From Ganoderma boninense (taxonomy: Eukaryota; Basidiomycota; Agaricomycetes; Polyporales; Polyporaceae): DNA of 64,000 nt. Made by a program: the position numbers and the translations under genes. The notes beneath the pieces are model-generated. The model was not told the DNA's origin. It did no database searches and saw nothing but the letters and a program-made list of their open reading frames with translations. Below, one piece after another: positions 37,751-48,324 of the stretch. The number at the start of each line of letters is the position of its first letter. The stretch's first letter is position 1. The stretch is taken from positions 1,736,001 through 1,800,000 of the forward strand of contig CM035306.1 of the NCBI GenBank assembly GCA_002900995.3. Reading direction: 5' to 3'.

Positions 37751-40077
37751 ATGTCTACCTCTCACACCCCCGACAAAAGCCTTCCCCCTCTCTCGGACAG
37801 GGAGCTTGCGGCGGTCGATGGCGTCCTAAAGGACATGACCGAGGGCGATGATGGTCAGCCCGGGCCTGCAATCCCGATCACTGTCGCTCGCGATGTGGGT
37901 ACTCCGCCGGCAGTATTTGGTGCAGGAGGTCCTATGTGTGTGGCTCGCTTTCCTCTGCAATATTTACATGGAGGTCGGCGAACTGATTGAACACAATGAT
38001 ACCTCAATATCCTGTCCCCATCATCCTAGGCTTAAGCAGTTCGACCAATCAACTGCCACGAGCAGGCTTATGTCTCAAGCATCCACACCGCCCAGATCTG
38101 TCGTAGGCATCGGTGGGAAAGGTCAGTCCGCTCACAGACTTTGTGGACCTGGGTCACTAAATTGTCCCAGTCGCGAGGCCTGACTATTCCGAGGCCAAGA
38201 TCGTTCTTGCAATGGTATGTCCCCTGGCCGAGTCAATTATTCGTGAGGCTTATGTTACCTTAGGTCGGTCTGCCTGCCCGAGGCAAGTCTTACTTGAGTA
38301 ACAAGCTCATGCGATACCTCAAGGTCAGAATCTGCCCACCTGTCTACGTCATTGCTCACAACGACGTTATATAGTGGCTAGAGTATGATGTTAAGGTGTG
38401 CACATATTTTCTGGTTCCAATCCTGTAAGCTCATTCATCACCACAGGTGTTCAATGTCGGTCAGCTGCGCCGATCGCGCGCTCGGCAAAGGGCCCTGCAG
38501 TGTGTATCCTTTTTCGTTTCATGCAAGGCGACTCATTTACATACGCCTCCTGCCTTACAGAAGCGGAAAGCGTGAGGATCACACTGCATCATATTTTAGC
38601 CATGGCAACGTCGAGGCGACCAAGCTGCGAGATGAACTAGCAAGTGACAGTCTCGAAATGCTCATCCATTGGCTCAAGGAGGGCGGAAACGTTGGCATAC
38701 ACGGTATGTCCCGTGTTAGAACTTTCATCATCAAAGTCATAGTCATATAGAGGCCAAAATCTCTTGCAGATGCCACGAATAGCACTCGCGATCGCAGACA
38801 GAAGATTGTCGACCGAGTATCCAAAGAACCTGGCTTTGTGGTGATCTTCCTGGAGTCCCTCTGTGATGACCCTGCCCTGCTCGCGGCCAATATTGCCTTG
38901 AAAGTTTCTTCTGGAGATCCGGATTACAAGGACATGTCGAGGGAGGAGGCGAAACGCGACTTTGAACGACGCATCCGAGAGTATGAAGCTGTCTATGAGA
39001 CGATCACCGAGCCCCACCTTTCCTATCTTCGCATCAAGAATGTTGGGAGCCAAGTCACGCTTTGCCACATTCATGGTTACTTGCAAAGTCGCATTGCATT
39101 CTACCTCATGAACTTGCACCTTAAGCCGCGCAGCATCTTCTTTTCACGGGTAAGTATCCACAAATCTCATTAGTCAGACTGGTTGAAACTTATATTACGC
39201 TCATAGCACGGGGAGAGTCAATACAATGTAGAAGGCAAAATAGGTGGTGATTCCGCCTTGTCAGAAAGAGGGGAACGGTACGCCAAGGCCATGCCGGCCT
39301 TGATCACGGACAATATCGGCGACGCGCCCCTTACCGTGAGTACTCGTAATGCGTGGCCGTTGTCCATCTGACACTGCGGCACAGGTGTGGACGTCAACTC
39401 TCCAGCGGACAATCCAGACGGCACAGGATCTACCATACTCTAAGCTAACGTGGAAGTCTCTTGATGAGCTTGATGCCGGAGTGTGCGATGGAATGACATA
39501 TGAGGAGATTGAGGTCAGTTCTCTGCCCCTACAATATCTCTTTCATCAGAAACTGAGTTTGATGCGCCAAACTGTCAACAGCAAGCATATCCCGAAGACT
39601 TCGCCAACCGAGATGAGGACAAGTTCAACTATCGCTACCGAGGCATGTCACGAAGTTATAGCGATACGATATTCTAACCGCTTTCGATTAGGTGGCGAGT
39701 CCTATCGCGACGTGGTGGTGCGTTTGGAGCCGGTCATCATGGAACTCGAGCGCCAAGAGAACATCCTGATTATTGGTCACCAAGTACGATGTTTCATAAA
39801 TCCTTTCCGTGGTATCCTGTTAATCATAGGTTTCCCCAAGGCCATTCTTCGTTGCCTGTACGCATACTTCCACGATCTTCCCCAAGCAGACCTCCCCTAC
39901 ATCAAGATTCCTCTTCACACTGTTATCAAGCTCACACCGAAAGCATATGGTTGTGATGAGGAACGCTACACTCTTCCGATTGGAGCTGTCGACACCCATC
40001 GCCCCAAGCCCAAAGCTGCGCCGTCTACTTTACCTGTCCCCAGCACAGCACGCCAGTACTACACTAAAGACGCCTGA
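37751..40077 (+). CDS. 6-phosphofructo-2-kinase/fructose-2,6-bisphosphatase
   Basis: A disordered N-terminus (DKSLPPLSDRELAAV) leads to the kinase half: Walker A in VGLPARGKSYLSNKL, FNVGQLRR, FSHGNVEATKLRDEL, GNVGIHDATNSTRDRR. The bisphosphatase half has the phosphoglycerate-mutase signature FFSRHGESQYN, the acid-base region CDGMTYEEIE and the second histidine in ILIIGHQAILRCL, where an intron interrupts GHQ. All catalytic residues that I can place are present, so both activities are possible. It sets the level of fructose 2,6-bisphosphate, the switch between glycolysis and gluconeogenesis. More than ten short introns. Confidence 0.93.
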
Positions 40078-40444
40078 CGTTGTGGCCCGTCTACCGATTC
40101 AATCGAGTGGTTTCCTACTTTTAAGGTGTCATAGGTCAAGGAAGGGGTTAATGCACTGTTTACTTCTTGTACTGATAGATAAACATTGTAACTCGGAGGG
40201 AATTACTGGGCAGGAGACAATAGAACAGTGTATGATTTACATGTAGTAGAAAGTCGCTGTTCGAGCATGTCTCAGGAAAATTGCGAGCTAGGGTAGGGAT
40301 GGGCCAGTCTGACTCTGGAGTGTTGCGGCGGTTGCGTAAGCGCTAGTCGCGACCTGCCGCTTTCAAGTGGAAGATGAACTTGGAGTTGAACCACCTCGGT
40401 CTCAACCTCTCCGCCATTCCTCTAGCTTCATATACTATAAGTCA
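40078..40444. other. Intergenic, pfk-2 to duo1
   Basis: About 370 bp. It contains a weak TATA-like run near 40430 (CATATACTATAAG) just upstream of the duo1 ATG at 40445. No other feature. Confidence 0.45.
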
Positions 40445-41568
40445 ATGGATTCATTCGATTTATCCAACATTGACATCCCTGCAAGTGGCGCGCAACTCCT
40501 CTCAGAGCCAACCCCAGACATCAGCTCAAGCTCGTCCCGCACCGGGCACGGAGGCGATGACCTCTCTCTTTCCGAACTCTCCCTCGGAGACCGACCCCAG
40601 TCCAAGTCCGCGCATCGTCGCCCATTCAGCCTCCTTGCACAACCGCAGTCCCCAGATGAGAGTGCCGTCGCGGATGAGGATGCGGAACAAGGTGAAGGTG
40701 GCCTCGACGAGACAATGACCCAGGAAGAGATGGAGAAGGCAAATAAAGCCGCTGCCAAGACACGAGAAGAGAAGCTGCAGCACGACTTGTTCGTGCTCAA
40801 GAAGCTCAATGCGGCTTTCGACGTGTATAAAGACGCACTGCGCGAGACCAAGTCGAGTACAGATGTGAGTACTCGCTCCCTCATGCCGCATGTGCGCATT
40901 CTCCTGATCATCGGCGATGCGTTCCTCCCCATGTTTCGAAGTAGAGGGTAGCAGAGCGGTTAGGCCATACGAACGCTCTGTTGGACAAATATGTCCGCAT
41001 ACTCTCCAAGTCCGAGAAGGTCGCAAAGCTGATCCTCGATGAGCGATGGCAAGGTGCTGAAGCGGTGCGTACGAAACCCAGTCTTGCACACCCTTCTCCT
41101 TCGGCTATATCCCTTATCGTCCCCTCTCTGTGTAGGATGAGGAACAGCTCCTGCGAGAAGAAGAGGAGGCGCGCGAGCGTGAGCGTCGAGAAGAGGAAGA
41201 ACGCCGCCTGGCCTTACAGCGCGAACGCGAACGACTAGAACGAGAACAACGTGAACGAGAAGAGCGCGAGACGCGTGAACGTCTTGAGCGCGACAAGGCA
41301 GAGGCTGTCAGGACGGCAAGCAGAGGCAGTGGCGTAAGAGGAGTGCGGGGGACGCGCGCATCAATGAGGGGCGCGCGAGGTGGTATGTTCCGCACTATGG
41401 AAGTAATTCGTCGGCTGAGGTGCTGATGAATTGGCTGCAGCACAGTCAACAGGTGCCTCGCGTGGTGCGGCACCCACCTCCAGTGGAATTCCTGCAAGAC
41501 GCGGAGCTGGCTCGACCGTCACGCGCGGAAGCACCACAGGAAGAGGCGGTATCCCGAGACGAACCTGA
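40445..41568 (+). CDS. duo1: DASH complex subunit Duo1
   Basis: Exons 40445-40864, 40945-41064, 41136-41382 and 41441-41568 sum to 915 nt, 304 residues. The conserved Duo1 core spans the first junction: LKKLNAAFDVYKDALRETKSSTD joined in two parts to RVAERLGHTNALLDKY and ILSKSEKVAKLILDERW. A long charged coiled coil (REEEEARERERREEE...) and a basic Gly/Arg/Ser tail (TRGSTTGRGGIPRRT) follow, likely microtubule binding. The DASH/Dam1 ring couples kinetochores to spindle microtubules and is fungus-specific. Confidence 0.9.
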
Positions 41569-43289
41569 ATCGGAGTATTTGATACCTTCTCGATTCTCAA
41601 ACCACCCTGTCGGTGTTGGCTGGATCCAACATGCTAGGCGGCGCATTCTCCCACAGTCACAACCACTTCAATGGCAGACGAATGGAATCAAGAGCACATC
41701 AATATCCTTGTTTAACTGGCGCGATGTTTTAGCGATCAACCCACGACGGCTCAAGGCTGGCGCAAGCTGTTGTCAATGTTGGGCACGGTTGCAACCGCTA
41801 CCTGTCATCGTTCGAACATGGGATCTCGTTTCATGTATCCCATACAGCAGGCAGGCAGGTCGACCGTCATTGGCACGTCGCAGAAAGGATATGGAGCAGC
41901 GCCCTTGTATCCAATCACTCTTCTTCACGGCCTCCCTGAGGAAATTGTTCAACGGCCATGGTCGTCATTGTCTCTCTACATCTTCAACCTATGTACTGGC
42001 TACTTCCTGGTGAAATGGCTCTTTTGAGGAGGAGGCGTTGCTCATCAGTGGAAGAACAATCCGTATATCTACTCGTATAGAACATACGGTTCACCGGATG
42101 CTTTTCATGAGCATTCGACTGTGTCCTGACTCTGTCGCATACTTATGCCTTCCCGGAACGTGCACACCATCGAAGTACCACTGACTTCCATTGCGTGAAG
42201 TCATGTTTAGCACTGCCGTACCTTGAAGGTGGCGTAATGCTGCTTGTGCCGTCCACGAATCGCTTGCTTCATCCGACCAGCGACTTGGGAGCCAAGTGCA
42301 TGCAGGCTGACACTGGCCATGGCAGGTGCTGCATCCCGCTAGTGACGGAGAGCTTCAAACTCAAGGATGGTAGACCGTTCCAAGTGCTAGGACGAGGAAC
42401 TCGGTGCTCAGTATCCTGGCCCAACCCGGATGCGAGAGCGCCACCATAGCAATGCTCAGGCCCCTCTCGCCACATTCCCAACACGTCGCAATCAGCCACG
42501 AATTTATTCTGGCGTACACTCAGACACAATCAAGGGCCATCGCCCTTAACGGGGCCGTTTTCCCGCATTCTCTCTCTCTCGGGAGAAATGAGACCATTGA
42601 ATCATGTATGCATTACGGCATCATTGTAGAAAAGAAAGGTTTAACGCAAACTTCCTCTCGAAGAGGTCGCCAAGGGGAAAAATTGGTGTGAAGCAGCCTC
42701 GACGAGGACAAGATGCCCTTGTCAAGGCTGCCTAGTGCACCCCAGGGCAGATGGCACGCTCGAAGTTCCCCCCTACACCTTGACCAAGGCACGAAGCCCG
42801 TGGCGTCAGGGATGACCTAAGTCGCCCTCAGAACTTTCGGCGATAGGAGAAAAAATCGACCAGCCAATCTGCCCCCGCCAGGAGTGCACTTACGGCAAGG
42901 CCGTAGGACTGCAGAGAGAGAAAAAAGTTGTGGTCAGCTAAATTGAATGAGGGGTAGCGAAAGTGGAGGACCTTTTTAAAGTGAGGGGAGCGTGTAAGAC
43001 ATCCCATCCACTGCCTGGACAAATGAAGGGTAGCCAACCCCTCACTTGCCCAAACAGCCAACAGGACGCCGACCCCGCAGAGCCAATGTCCTAAGTCTGG
43101 GATCAAGTCCACGCCTCAAGTCCAGAGTCTGAAACAGTCCCAGTCCGAAGCGCACAAAGTAGTCCAAGTCCAGGCACAGAACCTAGCGTCCGCTCAGCGC
43201 AAGTCCATCGAAAACGACACACACAACACACACACACTGAAAACGAGAGATGGCAACTGAACCAGCAGTCGCACGCCGCCGAGAGAGAA
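41569..43289. other. 1.7-kb gene-poor interval
   Basis: No convincing gene on either strand; the longest open stretches (41770-42027, 42828-43112) show no domain and mixed composition. A small palindrome (CCTCTCGAAGAGG) lies near 42653. Bases 43104-43206 hold about seven spaced copies of AGTCC, most as AAGTCC. The right end includes the 3' UTR of the 43290 gene. I see no transposon ends. Confidence 0.45.
43104..43206. repeat. AGTCC-rich short repeat
   Basis: Within about 100 bp, AGTCC occurs about seven times, mostly as CAAGTCC or AAGTCC, at irregular spacing in otherwise unremarkable DNA beyond the 3' end of the 43290 gene. Cause unknown; could be a decayed minisatellite. Confidence 0.35.
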
Positions 43290-44654
43290 CTAAGCCGCGT
43301 TCCGAGCCTTCCTCTTCTTGAATCCGAAGTCGCTGAAGGTCGCCCCGAGCTTCAATGCCTTGACCTTGGTCTTCATGAGCTTGTCCCACATCTTGCGCGC
43401 AATGGGCCGCATGTCCTTGTGGCGCCGCCGACGCCGCCTCGGAATAGTGGGCTCGGGAGCCATCTTGAGTTTCTTCGCCGCCGGACCGGAGTCAGGATTG
43501 TCTTGCTGGGAGGATCCGGATGCCGCCGTGTCGTCGTCGTCATCTTCGCGCTTGCGCTTGAGCGAGATGGCCTGTTGGTCGGTCGGAGGAAGGTCGGTGA
43601 CGAGAGCAGACGGGGTCGGAACTTGAGTGTCCGCAGGAGGCGCTACTTTGAGTCTCTTCACCGTTCGCTGCGGAAAACGATCAGCTGTGGAGGCCAGGGC
43701 AAGTGAGTGTCGCGAGTTTACCGAATCTTCGGAATCGTCCGCCTTGCGTTTGTTTGACCGCTGCTCGCCTTGGATTCCTAGGGTCGACAGAGGGCCGGGA
43801 ACGTTGTCGACGGACGGTGGGAAAGTTAGCTGCCGGAGAGACGAAGGGATCTTCGGAATGCTGAGTAGATAGCGAGGGAGAGGGAGAGGCTTCGGGGGTG
43901 GGTCTGAGGGGGTTACGTGGTGAGCATGCGAGCTAGAAAGGGGGACCGAAAGAGCTGAAGGGGGAACTGAGGCGGTTAAGCTTGCCACATTCTTCCGCAA
44001 GTCGGTGTCGTCCTCATTCTTGGGGTCGCGAAGTTCATCTTTGTCGCCATGGCCGTCCTGGAGTTTGGGGGATTCGTGTGCTTCTTGTTCTGGATCGGGG
44101 TCGTGGTCGCTCAAGGAGTCGTCCGTGCTGAAGCTGTCACGGCTGGACTGAGATTGCTCAAAAGACAAAATGGAGCTCTCACCGCTGCAGTCGGCGATAG
44201 ACAGAGAGGAACTATCGTAGCTGTAGCAGGAACTGTCGTCTTGGTGTTCGCTGTCGCCATCGTCTTCGTCGTCGTCTTGGGAGAGGGCGGCTTCGAGCTG
44301 GAGGGCGTGGAGCTCCATCTTGCGAACCTGTAACTTTGCCCTTCTAATTTTTGCGGCACGCTCGTTGGCGGTGAGGGGATCCCACTTTGAGGGCGGAGTG
44401 GCGATGAAGTAGACGGCGTGGTTGTGGCGAATGAGGAGGTCTTCGATGAGGCCGCGAGTGTCCTTGCCGAGGGTACGGGGTGTGGGTTGACCAGGGATGT
44501 GTTGAAGACGAGGACTGCTGGAGGGGGGCGCGCCAGGCGACCGCATAGCTTGGTAGGTGATGGAGCCGGTGACGGGGTGGAAGAAATAGACATGGACGAG
44601 GGGATTGATGGCGGAGGAGGAGATGTAGGTGTAGGAAGGCATGAGGGGAGACAT
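43290..44654 (-). CDS. Disordered nuclear protein, unknown function
   Basis: An intronless frame of 454 residues from the Met of MSPLMPSYTYISS; the frame is open another 84 codons upstream but that part lies in the shared promoter. Residues 1-130 are the ordered part (INPLVHVYFFHPVTGSITYQ, IEDLLIRHNHAVYFIATPPS, AKIRRAKLQVRKMELHALQ). The rest is acidic and Ser/Asp-rich with several basic nuclear-localisation-like clusters (KRKADD, RTVKRLK, KRKRED, KKLKM), ending in a strongly basic segment with RRRRRRHKD and FGFKKRKARNAA. No known domain recognised. The ordered N-terminus and repeated NLS suggest a chromatin or nucleolar protein. Confidence 0.6.
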   Translation of the reverse strand: MSPLMPSYTYISSSAINPLVHVYFFHPVTGSITYQAMRSPGAPPSSSPRLQHIPGQPTPRTLGKDTRGLIEDLLIRHNHAVYFIATPPSKWDPLTANERAAKIRRAKLQVRKMELHALQLEAALSQDDDEDDGDSEHQDDSSCYSYDSSSLSIADCSGESSILSFEQSQSSRDSFSTDDSLSDHDPDPEQEAHESPKLQDGHGDKDELRDPKNEDDTDLRKNVASLTASVPPSALSVPLSSSHAHHVTPSDPPPKPLPLPRYLLSIPKIPSSLRQLTFPPSVDNVPGPLSTLGIQGEQRSNKRKADDSEDSVNSRHSLALASTADRFPQRTVKRLKVAPPADTQVPTPSALVTDLPPTDQQAISLKRKREDDDDDTAASGSSQQDNPDSGPAAKKLKMAPEPTIPRRRRRRHKDMRPIARKMWDKLMKTKVKALKLGATFSDFGFKKRKARNAA

Positions 44655-45216
44655 TGGGACTGCGCAGCAGTACAGTAGTATGGAGAGGAGAGGGATATGG
44701 GGATGGTGAGGGGAGAAGGAAAGTAGGTGAGGGGAATGGTCCGCCTCACAGGGGAGTAGTCGTAGTGTGCCATCCAGCGCATGGACGGTCGAGGTCAGAA
44801 TGTCGGAATTGCACTGCGTTGGGATTCGGTCTGCAACTGGAAGCTCACCGGTCGCAATGAGCGCAGCTGGCAGACTCGGCCCAGGGACACCGTCCAGCCA
44901 GTGCAAGCGGACTGCACCAGGCGCAGCTGCCAGTGCTGCTCCAGGACGAGTAGCTACAGTACAGGCTGCAGCGCTCTCGCCTGCCCGACTTAGCCATGGC
45001 GTCGCAGCACGTGACCGACGCGTTTGTGGCGAGGTGTCGTCGGGTCACAGCACAGTCACGCTCGACACACCAGGTCAAACAAACGACGACGCAACGGCCG
45101 TCACGCTCAGATCCATATCCAGGTTGATGTGCCGAGTGGCTGCTGAGCTGCTCACTGCCCTCCGTCCACAATCTCTGCCATTCTCCCTCCGCCCCCTCTC
45201 AACTTCAATCCTCCCC
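44655..45216. promoter_or_regulatory. Bidirectional region with CACGTG, 43290 gene/pnk1
   Basis: Divergent starts are 562 bp apart. CACGTG lies at 45008-45013, again followed by AC as in the cdc5/noc4 promoter. The last 50 bp before the pnk1 ATG are pyrimidine-rich. Confidence 0.4.
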
Positions 45217-47023
45217 ATGTCTGGTACAGTCCCCACCTCACGCCTCACAGAACTCACAGAACTCTCCTAATCCTCATCAGCTTCAAGGAAGCGCTCCGCC
45301 TCTCACCTCCAGCAAGACCAACCTGGGCCGTCCCCCAAGGTCCAGAAGAGCAAGTGTCCATCCCTCCCTCCTTACCCTCACTTCAACTTCTCTCCCAGTG
45401 TTCCCAATATTCAACACCCCTCCACACCCGCCCACCCACAGTCCCACAAGTGACTCCCTCTTTCGCTGGATCTCCCCCGCTCTAGGCCCAAAACGTTCAT
45501 GCCTCTATGGTGTCAGCGGTCATCCTAACCCGTCCCCCAATGTCGCCGCATTCGACCTTGACGGCTGTCTCATCGAGGGCTCCTTTCCCAAAAAAGGAAC
45601 TCCTCCCAGCTTTCAGTGGTGGCGTAAAGTCGTCCCAAACAAGCTCAAAGACGCTCACCAACAAGGGTATGTCACTCCATCTCAACCACCAGCCGGCCCA
45701 TCCTCACTCCCTTGCCTCTCCAAAGCTACTCTGTGGTCATCATCACAAACCAAGCACTCCGCACCACCGCTCTCGTCAATGATTGGAAGAAGAAGATCCC
45801 TCTCATCGCCGCTGCTGTAAATATCGACATCCTCTCTCATCCTTTTCCTCCTCAGCCCTCACCTTACACCCTCACAGCTGCCAGACGTCCCCTTCCACAT
45901 CTTCGCCGCAACCGAAAAAGACGGCTACCGCAAACCGATCCCCGGCATGTGGCATGAGCTTGAGAGAATATTTGCGGAACAGAACGTGCAGATTGGTCAC
46001 TCAACCTTACACACCCCACGTCTGCAACAGCTGACGGCTCAATGTAGACCTTCCCAACTCATTTTTCGTCGGAGATGCCGCTGGTCGCCCCAACGACCAT
46101 TCGTCCACTGACAGGAAGCTCGCCCTCAACATTGGCTTACCCTTTCACACCCCGGAGGCATACTTCCTCGGTCTCAAAGAGGCTGCTTTTACCCTCCCTG
46201 GCTTCAACGTATCTACCCTGCCCAAGGACGGTGTGTCGCTCTTCGCCCCGTCATCATCTCCTGTCCCTCATTGTTCTTCGCGGTATCGTGTCAAGAACCT
46301 CGTCTCGTCCCAAGAGATCCTCCACTCCTCTCGGCCCCTTCGCCTGAACTTGTTCTCTTCGTTGGTTACCCTGCACTGGGTAAATCTTCATTCTTCCGCG
46401 CCAACTTCGCACCCGCTGGCTACACCCACATCAACCAAGATACCCTCAAGACTCGCGATAAATGTGTCAAAGCTGCCGCTCAGGCCCTTGAAGAGAAGCA
46501 GAGCGTTGTAATTGGTTGGTGCATCTCCTATGCCGAGTCTCCGGGAGATTTATTCCCAGTCGCAGACAACACGAATCGTGACAAGCAAACACGTCAGTAC
46601 TATACAAAACTCGCTAAGAAGCATCAGGTCCCTGTCAGGTATATCACGTTTTCCTTCTTCAAACACACCCGTTGAAATCGTGATCAGGTGCATCTACTTC
46701 ACCGGTTCTTTGGAACTGGCTTGGCACAACAACCTGTACCGCGCGCTCAATTTACCTCCATCCCTTGCCTCAGCGGCCGAGGTTGGTCTCATTCCTTTTA
46801 GTACCCATATGGGGTTCGTACGCGGCCTGACTGTAGTGTGCTCCCCACTCTAGCATAAGCGCGATCTGCTACCCTATTCGGCGTTCACAAGCTTCCGCGA
46901 AAAGTTTGAGGAGCCATCGGTAGATGAGGGCTTCTCCGAAGTCCGCAAAGTTAACTGGGTGTTCGACGGAGACGAAGAGGCTAGGAAGCGATGGAGCATG
47001 TGGCTGCAGATCGATGGCAAGTG
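45217..47023 (+). CDS. pnk1: Polynucleotide kinase 3'-phosphatase
   Basis: A tiny first exon (45217-45223, ATG TCT G) joins 45281-45349 (ASRKRSASHLQQ) and then, across a GC-AG intron, the exon from 45399. The phosphatase half has the HAD motif VAAFDLDGCLIEG, VVIITNQALR and FFVGDAAGRPNDHS; the kinase half has Walker A GYPALGKSSFFR and DNTNRDKQTRQYY. The C-terminus is WSMWLQIDGK. No FHA domain is present, as in S. pombe Pnk1. The enzyme prepares DNA breaks with damaged ends for ligation by removing 3' phosphates and adding 5' phosphates. The stop is TGA at 47021. Confidence 0.92.
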
Positions 47024-47184
47024 ACGAGCTTGCGCATACACGCTGAAGAGCATCCGTCAGTGGGCCATTGACAGGACTCCGTAATACACATTTATCGCCC
47101 CTTTCCAAGGGGTGACGGCGCCGCAAGACCGCGCGCATACATCTATATTCACTCTGCCGCCTGAGTGGCACACTCATCCACCGA

Positions 47185-47992
47185 TCACTCGTCCTCGACC
47201 TTCCTCAGTCCGCTCACGTTTTTCGTGCCCCTACAAATTGGGGCGGACAAATGAGCCCATACGAACACGGGCCAGAATAACACATGAGCAACGCACATTA
47301 CAGGCATCCCAAAGATGTCTATTGCGTCAATACGCGTCTCGTCCTCACCTCCCTGGTTAGAGACAACGAAAATCTGAGATTGCATGGCACATCAGCTGAA
47401 TACCCCCGCGAACGTGTGCGCTGGTAGAGCACCCACATGCAAGCTCGAGACTGATTGGAAACGAACAAAGCGCAGGTCAATCCGTTTTCCTTCTCGCACG
47501 TCTTCCTCTGAAAGCTCGATGTCCTGAAGAATAGAGTGGTCGTCTTCGGCATCCTCGAAGCTTATTGAGTGGCGGTTCGTGAGCAGACGAATCTTCCGAG
47601 GGGCCTGTGCAATGTTGGTGGAGGATTGGATCGCAATGGCGCGAATCTTCACTGTCTGGTTGAACTACGTCGTTCAAACATACGTGTGGGGTCAGAGATC
47701 TGTGGCGCAGTCACAGAGTGTGGCGGACGTACCGGAATGTTCAGGAGGAGCTGCTCGTCCGCATCGCTGAGGATATACGAGCTGCCGGTGTTTTTCTTCT
47801 TATCTGCGACTATAGCCTTGAAGTTATGTTGAGGGTTCTCGTTCAAGCAAGTGAGCTGGGGGGTATCCAGAAGCTCAAGGAGGGAGGTCTACAGGCAACG
47901 CAGATTGAGCATCAGTGCCTTTGGAGGTGATTGCCGCCGTCTCCCTCTGCGAGAACTGCAGGCAAAACGCTGCTCACTTCTTGATCTGCCAT
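47185..47992 (-). CDS. PITH-domain protein related to TXNL1 (no thioredoxin domain)
   Basis: Exons 47992-47978, 47888-47733, 47664-47437, 47373-47297 and 47230-47185 sum to 522 nt, 173 residues. It starts MADQE, then TSLLELLDTPQLTCLNE, LSDADEQLLLNIP joined to FNQTVKIRAIAIQS, LSEEDVREGKRIDLRFVRFQ and SNQGGEDETRIDAIDIFG, the full PITH domain of the proteasome-interacting thioredoxin family. The thioredoxin fold with CxxC that precedes PITH in human TXNL1 is absent. It probably binds the 26S proteasome. The 15-nt first exon and a 46-nt last exon would be missed by simple ORF searches. Confidence 0.88.
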
Positions 47993-48324
47993 GAGTGGTG
48001 TGTTCTAGCGAAGGATGGGACGCAAGGAGGGTGGATGGTAGAGACTGGATTAAGAGATGTGTACAAGGAACTGCGATGTCGTAATGGTGGGCGGCGACGC
48101 GCCCTCCCCAGATTAGATAAGATCAAGTCAAGAGACCTGACCGCGCCAGCGGACGGAAGCCAGAGACGAACGAAAATACAGCAGCCATTATCCAGCCCGC
48201 ATTCAAAACACCGTCTGCTCTACGACTTGCGATCCATGCAATGCAAAAGGTATACAGAGCTGCCCATCGTTACCAGTGAAACCGAACGCCATGTCGGGTG
48301 ACTCTCGTCTATCCGCCATCCCAG
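47993..48324. other. Intergenic, PITH gene and skt5
   Basis: A 332-bp gap holding the PITH gene promoter and the skt5 3' UTR (both genes on the minus strand). No further feature seen. Confidence 0.5.

Noticed and set aside
43318..44333. Plus-strand ORFs opposite the disordered nuclear protein
   Set aside because: Mirror frames of acidic and Ser-rich codons; no start context, introns or domain support.
47400..47440. Possible tRNA segment (GCGCTGGTAGAGCACCC)
   Set aside because: Lies inside an intron of the PITH gene, and neither the T-arm nor the acceptor stem can be found.
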